Assembly: GCA_031267615.1 (NCBI GenBank)
Contig: JAIRYM010000095.1
Span: forward strand, 1 to 35,509
Origin: Dysgonamonadaceae bacterium
Lineage (GTDB): Bacteria; Bacteroidota; Bacteroidia; Bacteroidales; Azobacteroidaceae
DNA: 35,509 nt
Direction: 5' to 3'
Shown here: positions 17,372 to 26,060 of the stretch, one piece after another
Layout of the letters: each line of letters opens with the position of its first letter
How positions within the stretch are numbered: the first letter of the stretch is position 1
Translations under genes and position numbers: made by a program
The notes under the pieces: generated by a model
The model's database searches: none
Told to the model about the DNA's origin: nothing
What the model saw: the letters and a program-made list of their open reading frames with translations, nothing else

Positions 17372-18280
17372 TTACCGTTTAATAAATTTGTTTGTCTGTA
17401 CTGTTTTATTTGTCCTGTCATACAGAGAGAGAACATAAATATTCCGCTTCAACGACGATACGTCTATCTCGGAATTTTGCAACACGCCCGACAGCGCTAC
17501 ATTCCCGTTGCTGTCGAAGATAATATACGAAAACGCCTCACTGAATTTTATGTATATTATTTCATTTACCGGATTGGGGAAGATATCAGGAAATGTTTCT
17601 ATCTCGTCAATAGCCACGCTGCTGTCCTTTAAATAACAGGTTTCATAACCCGGATTTTTATAAATAAGCACATCGTCTTCAGACAGGCACAGGAAGGTAA
17701 CATCTCCTCCGTCCGCCACCAGAGCACCACCAGTGAAAAACAAGCCGCAGTTAATATCACCGATACCTTCCACCCAGGATTCATTTCCATACCAGTCCCA
17801 GGGATGATTAAAATTTACTCTTTTCCGATATTGATTATCAATCAGAATGGAATCAACACTTTCTACTTTGACAGGTATTGGTTCAGGATAACAGTCAGGG
17901 AAAAAATAATGGCAACCAAAAAGATTGTACACAGTAATTTCATCACCGGCTTTCACGTCAAAATCAGCCAGTAATAATTCCGGATGGTCAGGAACTTGGA
18001 CATAAATCTTCGCCCCGACAGTATCTTCCCTGACCGCAGCAAAATAGTCCCATTCCCAGCAATCCGTTTCGGAAGTACAATCCTGTATGTACACTTTCGT
18101 GTATCGCATGTTGTCGATTATGGTATCTCCTTCAAACAGATATTTCTTGTCCGTAATAGAGATAACTCCGTTTGTTCGAGGCAAAAAACAGTGCAATTCA
18201 CCATAAACACACGGAACGTTTAGGGTAAAAAAAGACAGCACTGCAAAAGAAATCACCTGTAAATTAAATATCCGTCTCAT
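17372..18280 (-). CDS. Secreted protein of unknown function with T9SS type A sorting domain
   Basis: This 302-residue protein has a signal peptide (about residues 1-27). I do not recognise the body (about 28-225). It contains paired cysteines in DCTSETDCWEWDYF, FGCHYFFPDCYPEP, GDINCGLFF, FLCLSE and YETCYLK, suggesting disulfide bridges. The C-terminal 75 residues form a type A T9SS sorting domain: IFPNPVNEIIYIKF, then YIIFDSNGNVALSG, and a final LYDRTNKTVQTNKFIKR. It should therefore be exported by the very system encoded immediately downstream. It has a consensus promoter 29 bp upstream, and porP follows 84 bp downstream on the same strand. Confidence 0.78.
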   Translation of the reverse strand: MRRIFNLQVISFAVLSFFTLNVPCVYGELHCFLPRTNGVISITDKKYLFEGDTIIDNMRYTKVYIQDCTSETDCWEWDYFAAVREDTVGAKIYVQVPDHPELLLADFDVKAGDEITVYNLFGCHYFFPDCYPEPIPVKVESVDSILIDNQYRKRVNFNHPWDWYGNESWVEGIGDINCGLFFTGGALVADGGDVTFLCLSEDDVLIYKNPGYETCYLKDSSVAIDEIETFPDIFPNPVNEIIYIKFSEAFSYIIFDSNGNVALSGVLQNSEIDVSSLKRNIYVLSLYDRTNKTVQTNKFIKR

Positions 18281-18308
18281 TGTTATATTAGTTTTATAAT
18301 AATTTTGG

Positions 18309-18340
18309 CAAAATTAATATTATTATTTGTAATCTCAAAA
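18309..18340 (-). promoter_or_regulatory. Consensus promoter for the CTD protein and probably the por operon
   Basis: On the minus strand TTTTG (18340-18336), 19 bp, then TAATTTTG (18316-18309). Spacing and both elements match the Bacteroidetes -33/-7 consensus exactly. The ATG is at 18280. Confidence 0.7.
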
Positions 18341-18419
18341 TAATAATAGCGTAAAAATATTAGCAAAAGAGAGGATAATTTTATAGTACCGAGTTAGGAA
18401 ATAAACCGCCATTAGTTAT

Positions 18420-18476
18420 CTAACCATTCAATCCTTTTGCTACATCTTCAGCAACCGTATCAAAAAGATTCAACAG
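18420..18476 (-). other. Short frame resembling the AtpA C-terminus
   Basis: The minus strand ends an open frame with AEDVAKGLNG-stop. It lines up codon for codon with the AtpA end [10 protein letters not shown]-stop at 20835, with the DNA 10-mer TCTTCAGCAA shared on the plus strand in the same register. Seven of the last 19 residues are identical. The frame continues upstream through the 42-bp array as a 97-residue ORF (18420-18713) made mostly of 14-residue repeats, which I do not consider a proven gene. Confidence 0.3.
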
Positions 18477-18675
18477 TTCAGTTTGATTGATTCTAATCGA
18501 AATACACTTTATAATACTATTAGAATCATTGATTCTGGTCGCTGTGCACTTTGCATTGGCATTAGAATCATTGATTCTAATCGCGGTGCACTTTGCATTG
18601 GTATTAGAATCATTGATTCCAGTCGTAGTGCACTCTGCATTGGCATTAGAATCATTGATTCTACAAGTATTACAG
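18477..18675. repeat. 42-bp tandem repeat array, each unit with a 15-19-bp palindrome
   Basis: Three full units lie at 18519-18560, 18561-18602 and 18603-18644, a partial fourth starts at 18645, and a degenerate unit occupies 18477-18518. Each unit begins ATTAGAATCATTGATTCT, a palindrome with a single central T (up to 9-bp arms in the second unit), followed by a conserved GTGCACTTTGCATTGG-type segment. Because the segments between palindromes are also conserved, this is a tandem (VNTR-like) array and not a CRISPR. It lies between the terminator of the FISUMP-1 gene and the next gene. Confidence 0.85.
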
Positions 18676-18691
18676 TATATATATATAAATA

Positions 18692-18723
18692 TTACAGGGG
18701 TGCGATAAATCATACCCCTGTAA
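18692..18723 (-). terminator. Terminator hairpin of the FISUMP-1 gene
   Basis: Perfect 10-bp arms TTACAGGGGT (18692-18701) and ACCCCTGTAA (18714-18723) with a 12-nt loop lie 20 bp after the stop of the upstream gene. On the minus strand the stem is followed by an A/T-rich ATATTTATATAT stretch. Confidence 0.7.
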
Positions 18724-18743
18724 CAAATGTCGCTGCATACTTT

Positions 18744-20513
18744 TTATTGACTAGGTTCCAGATACACCACGCAGCGCACAGCGTAGCCACAGCCGTAACC
18801 GGAGTAGCTCTGGAAAGCGCCACTGATGTCGAATTGCAAATTCCAGCCGCTATACTGGCTGTATGAAGAACCGTTCCAGTAGCAGCCATAGTTACCTAAA
18901 TAGTCGAGCAAACCATCATCATTACTGCTACGAAAACCGCCTGCGGGAAAAAAGATAGAACGATTATCATTAGTGTTGAAAAATAATGTACCGATGTAAG
19001 CGGCATCTTTGGTATCATGTGAAACAGCGCTCTTAGTGCCAGCACTGGGAGTAACAGCATCAACAATAGCGCGCCTGTCAAAGTATCCGTCGGCGTAGTA
19101 ACCAAAGGAGCGACCTGCAGTTTCTTCCATAGAATTATAACCGTCTTTTGGAACAGCGTATAATGACTGGCGCATTTCACTTCCTGCGATATTATTTGAT
19201 GTTCCATTATTACCGGAAGTATTGCCGTCGTTTGGACGCCTCCAATATTGAGGACATGTTTCGTGATCGGCGCTAAGAGCATCCCAATATCCGCTTGCGA
19301 CAGAGGATGACCAGTCGTTGCCATTTAATGTGGCAACAGGATGATATGCGCGGCGTTCATAACCAGATGCTCCTGCCCACTGCCAAAAAGCGCCTATCTT
19401 GGTAGGATAGTCAACAAACTCACCGCCGCAGGTACTAACATCCTTATAATGATCGCCGTCATTAAGACCCGGAGCAGTAAGGTTGTAAGGCGAAAACATT
19501 ACGGCTTTATTGCGTTGAATATTATTGCCATAATAATTATTATTGGTAAATACATAATCCGCCGACTCTCCCTGACGGCAATAGATTTTATAATCAGTAC
19601 CGCCTACTTGCAGATTGACGGTAGCGTATCTCGGAGGCTTGCCCATTCCGCCGTCGAATATTTGATTATATTCACTGGCAATGCGGTCGTCGGTACCAGT
19701 AACGCCGATGCGGAAAAGAATATCACCTGTGCCGTTAACGCTGGTTTTACGGGCAGAAGACAGTTGGTAGTCTTCGGCATCGCCGGGGCTGGAAGTCCAG
19801 AGTGCGGCGTCATAACCGCCGTTTCCGTCAATGGTAAGCCAGGAACCGGTATTGTCTTTGTCATCAATAGAAGCAGTCCAGTTGCCGCTGTTTGGGGAAG
19901 CGATAATACGTTCGCCTGTCTGGTCGTCACGCCAGAAAGCGCCAACCCATCTTTTGTTAATCCAGTTATCTCCACCCTGAGTTCCGGGAATAGTAACGAC
20001 AGGGTTTGCAAAGCTTACGGTCAATTGTGTGCGGCTGCTCTCGCAATAAAGTCCATCAACATTGGAAATGTAATAAGTGCGGGATGCAAGAGCAACGGAA
20101 GCAGAGAGAGGCTCTCCGCCGGTTGCAGCCTCGTAAAATCTGTATTGAGGGAAAGCGCTAACTGTTACATTCTCTCCTGACGCAAACACCATAGAGGTCT
20201 GTGAAGGAGCAGGAGGAATAGTGTTACAGGGGATGCAACTGGAAATCCAGACAGTACCGTTCCACGTTTCGACGCAACCGGTTGTAGTATTGAAGATCTG
20301 CAAGCCCATTGCTTTTCCTGTGGCTTCAGAACCAAAATTTAGATCCTCGCGCTGAACGGTTGTGAGTTGCGGCAATCGAAGACCTCCGGAGTTGCTAATC
20401 AGTTCAAGGATTGAAAAATCCTGCGCCTTGTCGAGGGACCCGATAGTTACCTGCGCCGAAGCGCCTGCTGCGAACATCGTGATGATCGCAACGTTTAAAA
20501 AGATTCTTTTCAT
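18744..20513 (-). CDS. FISUMP-like exported surface protein 1
   Basis: This 589-residue protein has a signal peptide (MKRIFLNVAIITMFAAGASAQ). The N-terminal module (about 22-110: VTIGSLDKAQDFSILELISN, GLRLPQL, GLQIFNTTTGCVETWNG, WISSCI) is shared with the second FISUMP protein at 29513-30502. A long middle region (about 115-380) is unrecognised. The C-terminus (about 400-589: YWRRPNDG, FFPAGGFRSS, YWNGSSYS, GCGYAVRCVVYLE) resembles the lectin-like/FISUMP fold of Bacteroidetes surface proteins. No T9SS sorting domain or lipobox is seen. The start is set at the ATG of the signal peptide; the open frame extends upstream to 20660 without support. The leader of about 260 nt contains a hairpin, a palindrome and (TG)11. 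Confidence 0.75.
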   Translation of the reverse strand: MKRIFLNVAIITMFAAGASAQVTIGSLDKAQDFSILELISNSGGLRLPQLTTVQREDLNFGSEATGKAMGLQIFNTTTGCVETWNGTVWISSCIPCNTIPPAPSQTSMVFASGENVTVSAFPQYRFYEAATGGEPLSASVALASRTYYISNVDGLYCESSRTQLTVSFANPVVTIPGTQGGDNWINKRWVGAFWRDDQTGERIIASPNSGNWTASIDDKDNTGSWLTIDGNGGYDAALWTSSPGDAEDYQLSSARKTSVNGTGDILFRIGVTGTDDRIASEYNQIFDGGMGKPPRYATVNLQVGGTDYKIYCRQGESADYVFTNNNYYGNNIQRNKAVMFSPYNLTAPGLNDGDHYKDVSTCGGEFVDYPTKIGAFWQWAGASGYERRAYHPVATLNGNDWSSSVASGYWDALSADHETCPQYWRRPNDGNTSGNNGTSNNIAGSEMRQSLYAVPKDGYNSMEETAGRSFGYYADGYFDRRAIVDAVTPSAGTKSAVSHDTKDAAYIGTLFFNTNDNRSIFFPAGGFRSSNDDGLLDYLGNYGCYWNGSSYSQYSGWNLQFDISGAFQSYSGYGCGYAVRCVVYLEPSQ

Positions 20514-20586
20514 TGTATATAAAATATTATTGTTTAATAAGGATAATTTATTTTCTACGAAAAAAAGTTTCATGAAAACACAGAAA

Positions 20587-20611
20587 CCCCCTGAAAATAT
20601 TTCAAGGGGGG
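20587..20611. promoter_or_regulatory. G/C-rich hairpin in the FISUMP-1 leader
   Basis: CCCCCTGAAA pairs with TTTCA-AGGGGG around an ATA loop with one bulged A. It sits 74 bp upstream of the ATG and about 170 nt into the inferred transcript. It could act as an attenuator or translation-control stem. On the plus strand a T-run follows (GATTGTTTTTT). Confidence 0.45.
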
Positions 20612-20644
20612 TGATTGTTTTTTGGTTTATTTTATTATTCTTTG

Positions 20645-20666
20645 ACGCGCGTGTACACACGCGCGT
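20645..20666. repeat. 22-bp perfect palindrome of alternating purine-pyrimidine
   Basis: Arms ACGCGCGTGT and ACACGCGCGT flank a central AC. Every step alternates purine and pyrimidine, the pattern that favours Z-DNA, and the palindrome can also form a hairpin in RNA. It lies 14 bp from the (TG)11 tract. Confidence 0.8.
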
Positions 20667-20680
20667 AACTTTGGTTAGAT

Positions 20681-20702
20681 TGTGTGTGTGTGTGTGTGTG
20701 TG
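20681..20702. repeat. (TG)11 dinucleotide microsatellite
   Basis: Eleven perfect TG units lie within the leader of the FISUMP-1 gene, 168 bp upstream of its ATG and 79 bp downstream of its -7 element. Long dinucleotide runs are unusual in bacteria and are prone to slippage. Confidence 0.9.
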
Positions 20703-20781
20703 TTTAACAAAATATCCGGGACTGCCAAATAACTGGCGTAAAATAATGCGATATTTGTATTTATTTTTTTCATTACGGGTG

Positions 20782-20789
20782 CAAAGGTA
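20782..20789 (-). promoter_or_regulatory. -7 promoter element for the FISUMP-1 gene
   Basis: The minus strand reads TACCTTTGCA, 269 bp upstream of the ATG and 45 bp after the atpA stop. A -33 element is not obvious. Confidence 0.5.
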
Positions 20790-20834
20790 ATTTTTTTTGA
20801 TTAATCTTCATATTAATCAGTATTGCCGGGCATA

Positions 20835-22418
20835 TCAATTCTTCAATCCCTTCACTATCTCTTCAGCAATTGCAGTAAGCAGTTTTTCGACTTCATCGTT
20901 CAGAATTCCGGATTTGAGGACGTCGAGAATATCCCGGCGGAACTTGAGTTCGAGTACGTGTAAATATTCGCGCTCAAAATCCTCTATTTTCTCTATCGGA
21001 AGATCGAAAAGCAATCCTCTGGTGCCTGCGTAGATTATTGCAATCTGTTGTTCTACGGGGAAGGGTGCATATTGAGGCTGGATAAGCAAAGCCGAGTTTT
21101 TCTTGCCTTTGTCGAGCGTGCGGCGAGTAACGGCGTCCATATCGCCGCCAAACTTCGTAAATGCTTCAAGTTCCCGATACTGCGCCTGGTCAGTTTTGAG
21201 TGTACCTGCAATTTTCTTCATCGCCTTGATTTGTGCATTTCCACCTACGCGCGAAACCGATATACCGACGTTGATTGCAGGGCGGATACCGGCATTGAAC
21301 AGTCCGGTTTCGAGGAAAATCTGTCCGTCTGTAATCGAAATCACATTGGTCGGGATGTATGCCGACACGTCGCCTGCCTGAGTTTCGATAATCGGCAGCG
21401 CAGTAAGCGAACCGCCTCCCTTCACCCTGTTTTTCAGAGTTTCGGGCAGATCGTTCATCCGGCTGGCAACGTCGTCGTTGTTGATGATTTTTGCGGCACG
21501 TTCCAAAAGGCGTGAATGAAGGTAGAAAATATCGCCGGGATAGGCTTCGCGACCTGACGGACGACGGAGAATAAGCGATACTTCGCGGTAAGAAACTGCC
21601 TGTTTCGACAAATCGTCGTAAATCACAAGTGCGTGGCGACCGGTATCGCGGAAAAATTCGCCGATTGCAGCGCCTGCAAACGGTGCATAGAAGCGTAATG
21701 CAGCGGGGTCTGCCGCCGAGGCGCTGATGACGATTGTATATTCGAGTGCGCCTTTCTCGCGCAGGATATTTACGATGTTGGCTACAGTCGAGCCTTTCTG
21801 TCCGATCGCAACGTAAATGCAATAAACGGGTTTTCCTGCGAGGAAGTTGTCCCGTTGATTAATTATGGCGTCAATGCCGATAGCAGTTTTGCCGGTCGAT
21901 CGGTCTCCGATGATGAGTTCGCGCTGTCCGCGACCGATGGGAATCATTGCGTCGATGGCGATGATGCCGGTTTGCAGGGGTTCGTTTACCGGCTGACGGA
22001 AGATGACGCCTGGGGCTTTACGTTCGAGGGGCATTTCGATAAGTTCGCCGTCAATGCTGCCTTTGCCGTCAATAGGCTGTCCGAGCGGATTGATGACCCG
22101 GCCGAGCAGACCTTCGCCCGTCATAATGGAGGCGATGCGTCTGGTACGTTTCACAGTGTCGCCTTCGTGGACGTGGTCGGTACGTCCCATCAGAACGGCT
22201 CCCACGTTGTCTTCCTCGAGGTTCATCACGACAGCCATTTCGCCGTTTTCAAACTGTAGCAGCTCTCCCAGCTCGGCTTTGCTCAAACCGAAAATTCGCG
22301 CTACGCCGTCGCTGACTTGCAGCACCGTACCGACTTCTTCAAACTTCACACGGGCATCAATGCCCTCGAGTTGCATTCTCAGCACCTCCGAAACTTCACT
22401 TGCTTTTATTGATGGCAT
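20835..22418 (-). CDS. atpA: F-type ATP synthase subunit alpha
   Basis: This 527-residue alpha subunit of the F1 catalytic head binds nucleotide at the non-catalytic sites. The N-terminal beta-barrel includes [18 protein letters not shown]. The P-loop reads GDRSTGKTA (about residue 170), where most alpha subunits have Gln in place of this Ser. [56 protein letters not shown] and the arginine-finger region [15 protein letters not shown] are all present. Length is normal. It follows atpH with a 67-bp gap that contains an extra -7 element. The gene usually next, atpG, is absent. Confidence 0.96.
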   Translation of the reverse strand: MPSIKASEVSEVLRMQLEGIDARVKFEEVGTVLQVSDGVARIFGLSKAELGELLQFENGEMAVVMNLEEDNVGAVLMGRTDHVHEGDTVKRTRRIASIMTGEGLLGRVINPLGQPIDGKGSIDGELIEMPLERKAPGVIFRQPVNEPLQTGIIAIDAMIPIGRGQRELIIGDRSTGKTAIGIDAIINQRDNFLAGKPVYCIYVAIGQKGSTVANIVNILREKGALEYTIVISASAADPAALRFYAPFAGAAIGEFFRDTGRHALVIYDDLSKQAVSYREVSLILRRPSGREAYPGDIFYLHSRLLERAAKIINNDDVASRMNDLPETLKNRVKGGGSLTALPIIETQAGDVSAYIPTNVISITDGQIFLETGLFNAGIRPAINVGISVSRVGGNAQIKAMKKIAGTLKTDQAQYRELEAFTKFGGDMDAVTRRTLDKGKKNSALLIQPQYAPFPVEQQIAIIYAGTRGLLFDLPIEKIEDFEREYLHVLELKFRRDILDVLKSGILNDEVEKLLTAIAEEIVKGLKN

Positions 22419-22450
22419 ATAGAGAGAATATGTTTGTGTTATTTTTGTTG

Positions 22451-22458
22451 CAAAGGTA
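22451..22458 (-). promoter_or_regulatory. Internal -7 element upstream of atpA
   Basis: The minus strand reads TACCTTTG 33 bp before the atpA ATG, inside the atpH-atpA gap. It may give extra alpha-subunit transcription. The -33 element is weak. Confidence 0.4.
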
Positions 22459-22485
22459 TAAATAAACTTCCTTTTGAAGGCTTGC

Positions 22486-23019
22486 TCAACTTATTAAATC
22501 TAACTTTATCTGATTTAATTGATTTTTTATACTCGCATCCAACCGTCTGTCTTCAATTTGCAGAACAAATCCGCCAATCAATGCACCGTCGGATTGAGCA
22601 TCAAAATCGACCATTTCGCCTTCGTCTGAAACCAAGTCAACAAGCAACTGCTGCATTTCGCGGCTCGCAGGCTCGACTGTAGTCAGGCTCACTTGCAGCA
22701 TACGTTTTGCATGGCGATAAATCTTGTCATACATCAGCGCTACAGACTGCATACAACGCGACCTGCCGTTTCCGGCAATCAAATGCACTGCTTTGCAGAA
22801 CGTTTTGCTTGCCTCTGCGCCAATAGCAGAGAGCAAAACCTTTTCTTTTTCTTCTTCAGAAATAGTAGGATTTTCCATCGCACTTTTCAACGAAGGAAAA
22901 TGTGCGAACTGCGAGACGAGTATTTGCATCTCGCCTTGCAGCCGCTTTTCATCTCCGCGCGACTCGGCAAAATGATATATAGCGCGGGCATAGCGTGTTG
23001 AGATTTTTCCAGTATCCAT
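22486..23019 (-). CDS. atpH: F-type ATP synthase subunit delta
   Basis: This 177-residue OSCP/delta subunit links the top of F1 to the peripheral stalk. The start [19 protein letters not shown] carries the RYA(R/K)A motif typical of delta. The middle is helical, and the end ([36 protein letters not shown]) is the conserved C-terminal segment with GGF and D-x-S. It lies 7 bp after atpF. Confidence 0.92.
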   Translation of the reverse strand: MDTGKISTRYARAIYHFAESRGDEKRLQGEMQILVSQFAHFPSLKSAMENPTISEEEKEKVLLSAIGAEASKTFCKAVHLIAGNGRSRCMQSVALMYDKIYRHAKRMLQVSLTTVEPASREMQQLLVDLVSDEGEMVDFDAQSDGALIGGFVLQIEDRRLDASIKNQLNQIKLDLIS

Positions 23020-23026
23020 CGTTCTG

Positions 23027-23521
23027 TTAGTTTATTCGCGCCTCGTCAATCAGTTTGTCAACTAACTCTCGTTGATCTGGCTGATTAGACAGGTTTTTCC
23101 GAAGGATTTTTTCGGCAATGCCGAGCGAAAGCGCCGCAATCTCATTGCGGACGTCTCTCAGAGCCATTTCTTTCTCTTTCTGAATGGCTGTGCGTGCTTC
23201 AGTGAGCAGTTTGCCTGCCTCGATGCTTGCCTGCTGTTTTGCCTCGGCAATCACTTGAGCCTTCATTCCGTCGGCTTCTTTGAGGATATAGATTTCCTGT
23301 TCTCTGGCGTCTTTAAGTATTTTTTCGCTTTCGGCAACTATTCCCGACAGACGAGCATTTGCCTCTTTTGCCGATTCCAGTGACTTGTCTATAAAAGTTT
23401 TACGTTCCTCTACCATCTTGACAATCACAGGAAAACCGAATTTGGCAAGAACAAAGAAAACCACTCCGAACGCTATGAGCATCCAGAATAACAGTCCAAG
23501 TTCGGGTTTCAGCAAGTCCAT
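23027..23521 (-). CDS. atpF: F-type ATP synthase subunit b
   Basis: This 164-residue subunit of the peripheral stalk has an N-terminal membrane helix (about 8-27: LGLLFWMLIAFGVVFFVLAKFG) and then a long, charged coiled coil. ERKTFIDKSLESAKEANARL lies near residue 40, and the Ala/Glu/Lys-rich stretch continues to the C-terminus. It lies 4 bp after atpE. Confidence 0.92.
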   Translation of the reverse strand: MDLLKPELGLLFWMLIAFGVVFFVLAKFGFPVIVKMVEERKTFIDKSLESAKEANARLSGIVAESEKILKDAREQEIYILKEADGMKAQVIAEAKQQASIEAGKLLTEARTAIQKEKEMALRDVRNEIAALSLGIAEKILRKNLSNQPDQRELVDKLIDEARIN

Positions 23522-23525
23522 TGTT

Positions 23526-23798
<273 letters not shown>

Positions 23799-23837
23799 TT
23801 ATTTATTAAATTTTGTAGAAAAATCAATTTCAGGGCG

Positions 23838-23845
23838 CAAAGATA
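23838..23845 (-). promoter_or_regulatory. -7 promoter element for the atpEFHA cluster
   Basis: The minus strand reads TATCTTTG, 52 bp before the atpE ATG and 29 bp after the holB stop. No strong -33 element is visible. Confidence 0.5.
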
Positions 23846-23873
23846 CAAATTATATCCAAAAACAGCCATAATT

Positions 23874-25010
23874 TTATGCGCTTCGTTTAATTAAAACTGC
23901 TATTTTCATAGACAAATCGAAAAAAATCATACGAGGATTGACATTTGCCTCAATATGTCGTTCAGCCAAATCAAATTCAGCGGTTAAATCAATGACATTT
24001 TGTTCGTTCACGTATGGAGAAAATTTGTTGGAAAATGTTTGTTCTTCTCGGTTGATATAATTGATTTCAGGCAAGTTAAGTCGATAAAAAAAATTTTCGC
24101 GGATATAGTTTCCTGCGTAAGACAGAAATGCTTTTTGACGTTCGCGTCCCATAGATGCAAAGGTATCAGCGTAGGCTCGCATCTGCTTCACATTTCGCTC
24201 CCGGCAGCAACGCATCATAGAAATGAAAAGTTCGAGACATTCGCTCTTTTCGTTGTGGTTTTCAAGCAGTTCGAGCAGACGAAGATAGTTGCCGTTTGCT
24301 ATATGAACAAGAGTGTCGGCATCGTTGAGAGTTTGCCCTGCAACGTTCACCAGCGCTTCTTTCATTGCATTTGCATCAATCGGCGGCACATGAAGTCTTT
24401 GTGTGCGAGATTGAATAGTGCCGATAATCATATCGGGCATTTCCGAAACGAGCAGAAAAACCGTTTTGGCAGGTGGTTCTTCTATCATTTTAAGAAGTTT
24501 GTTGGCGCAAGCTTCGTGCATTTTTTCCGGCAACCAGACGAGCATTATTTTGTATTCTGCTTCGTAAGCTTTCAGATTGAGCTTGCGTATTATTTCGTCG
24601 CTTTCACGGGCGTAAATCAGTCCCTGCGAGTTTTCTGCGCCAATAAAATCAAGCCACTGATTATAATTGAAGTAAGGATTTTTAAGAATCATTTCACGCC
24701 ATTCAGGAAGCAAATCGTCGCAAAACAATTCTTTGCTGCTACTTTTCTTTTTGTTTATTATAGGATAGATAAAATGTAAATCAGGGTGAGTAAGTTTTTT
24801 GAACTTTAAACAAGAAGGACATTTCCCGCAAGAATCGTCTTCGCTTCTGTCGGTACAACAAAGATATTGTGCATAAGCAATGGCCATGGCAAGTTTTCCT
24901 ACACCTTCGGCACCTGCAATCAGGCGGGCATGAGGGATATAGCCGTCTTTTACGGATCGCAGCAACTGTTGTTTGATTTCGTTCTGACCTATAATATCTT
25001 TGAAAAACAT
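23874..25010 (-). CDS. holB: DNA polymerase III subunit delta'
   Basis: This 378-residue AAA+ clamp-loader subunit shows the family opening FFKDIIGQNEIKQQLLRSV. A P-loop follows (AGAEGVGKLAMA, about residue 33; the usual Lys is kept but the following Ser/Thr is replaced, as in non-hydrolysing delta'). A cysteine cluster that could bind zinc is next (C-x-K-C-x-x-C within EDDSCGKCPSC). The sensor region KMIEEPPAKTVFLLVSE and SRTQRLHVPP (an SRC-like motif with Thr for Cys) are also present. The start codon directly abuts the metF stop, so the two form an operon. Confidence 0.9.
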   Translation of the reverse strand: MFFKDIIGQNEIKQQLLRSVKDGYIPHARLIAGAEGVGKLAMAIAYAQYLCCTDRSEDDSCGKCPSCLKFKKLTHPDLHFIYPIINKKKSSSKELFCDDLLPEWREMILKNPYFNYNQWLDFIGAENSQGLIYARESDEIIRKLNLKAYEAEYKIMLVWLPEKMHEACANKLLKMIEEPPAKTVFLLVSEMPDMIIGTIQSRTQRLHVPPIDANAMKEALVNVAGQTLNDADTLVHIANGNYLRLLELLENHNEKSECLELFISMMRCCRERNVKQMRAYADTFASMGRERQKAFLSYAGNYIRENFFYRLNLPEINYINREEQTFSNKFSPYVNEQNVIDLTAEFDLAERHIEANVNPRMIFFDLSMKIAVLIKRSA

Positions 25011-25967
25011 TTAATATATATTTTTTGCTATCTTACGAACACTTTCCGCTGCCATAAAAGTATAAAAATGAATACTTGGAACTCCGCCAGCAATCAGTTC
25101 TCGACACTGTGCAATCGACCATTCTATGCCGACTGCCTTCGCCTCGTCGTCTGTTTTACATTTTCTCAATTCGATTTCCAAAGCGTCAGGAAAGTCCACT
25201 CTGAACACTTTTGGCAAAACTGATAACTGATTGAGCAAAACAATAGGTTTGATGCCCGGAATAATTGGCACGCTTATTCCTTCTTTTCGGCAACGTTCTA
25301 CAAATGAAAAATATTTTTGACTATCGAAAAACATTTGTGTAACTGCATATTCTGCACCCATTTCGATTTTCTTTTTCAAAAAAGCAATATCAGAATCCAT
25401 ATTTGGTGCTTCTTCGTGCTTTTCGGGATAACAAGCTACACCGAAAGAAAACGGCACAGCAGGTTTTTCAAATACATTTCCCTCAATATCAACGCCTGTA
25501 TTATAGAGATTTACCTGTTCAATCAAATCGGTAGTATGCTCATTACTTTGTCTATCAGGAATTCTGCCGTTTTCCAATTTGTCGGCGTCGCCTCGCAGCA
25601 GAAGCAGTTCGCTGACACCAAGAAACTGCAAGTCGATAAGCGCATATTCGGTTTCTTCTTTTGTAAAACCTTTACAGATAACATGCGGAACGGCTGTAAT
25701 GCCGTATTTATTCTGTATTGCGGCGGATATCGCAACTGTACCCGGGCGCTTGCGGATATACGTCTTTTTTAGAAATCCGCCCTCTGCTTCGCGATAGACG
25801 GTTTCGCTGTGATGAGTGGTAATATTTATGTATTTCGGCTCAAATTCACGAAGATTGTCGACAATGCCGCACACCTTCTCGAATCCGTTACCTTTCAGCG
25901 GCGGCAGGATTTCAAAAGAAAAGGCGGTTTTGTCAAGGTTATTATTAAGAAGGCTTGTTACATTCAT
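25011..25967 (-). CDS. metF: 5,10-methylenetetrahydrofolate reductase
   Basis: This 318-residue FAD-dependent TIM-barrel enzyme makes 5-methyl-THF for methionine synthesis. Landmarks are FSFEILPPLKGNG (catalytic Glu near residue 19), THHSETVYREA, ELLLLRGDADK (about 125; flavin-binding), FSFGVACYPEKHEEAPN (about 165) and TQMFFDSQKYFSFVERCR (about 210). The start is the only sensible ATG, 26 bp after a consensus promoter. It is the first gene of the metF-holB pair. Confidence 0.95.
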   Translation of the reverse strand: MNVTSLLNNNLDKTAFSFEILPPLKGNGFEKVCGIVDNLREFEPKYINITTHHSETVYREAEGGFLKKTYIRKRPGTVAISAAIQNKYGITAVPHVICKGFTKEETEYALIDLQFLGVSELLLLRGDADKLENGRIPDRQSNEHTTDLIEQVNLYNTGVDIEGNVFEKPAVPFSFGVACYPEKHEEAPNMDSDIAFLKKKIEMGAEYAVTQMFFDSQKYFSFVERCRKEGISVPIIPGIKPIVLLNQLSVLPKVFRVDFPDALEIELRKCKTDDEAKAVGIEWSIAQCRELIAGGVPSIHFYTFMAAESVRKIAKNIY

Positions 25968-25992
25968 TATGTTCTGTGATTAAAATTAAACG

Positions 25993-26022
25993 CAAAGGTA
26001 GTTAAAATCCGTATTATTTCAA
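25993..26022 (-). promoter_or_regulatory. Consensus promoter for metF-holB
   Basis: On the minus strand TTG (26022-26020), 19 bp, then TACCTTTG (26000-25993). Confidence 0.7.
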
Positions 26023-26060
26023 TCATAGAATTGCATAAAAATAAAAAAATTCGGTTTTTT

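Noticed and set aside
18477-18675. CRISPR-like array of palindromic repeats
   Set aside because: The sequences between the palindromes are nearly the same in every unit, so there are no spacers, and no cas gene is nearby. It is a tandem repeat.
18420-18713. 97-residue ORF made of 14-residue repeats
   Set aside because: The open frame follows from the 42-bp period; it begins in the FISUMP-1 terminator hairpin region and has no promoter.
20514-20660. N-terminal extension of FISUMP-1 to 20660
   Set aside because: It would place 49 residues before a perfect signal peptide and run through a structured leader. The ATG at 20513 is the natural start.
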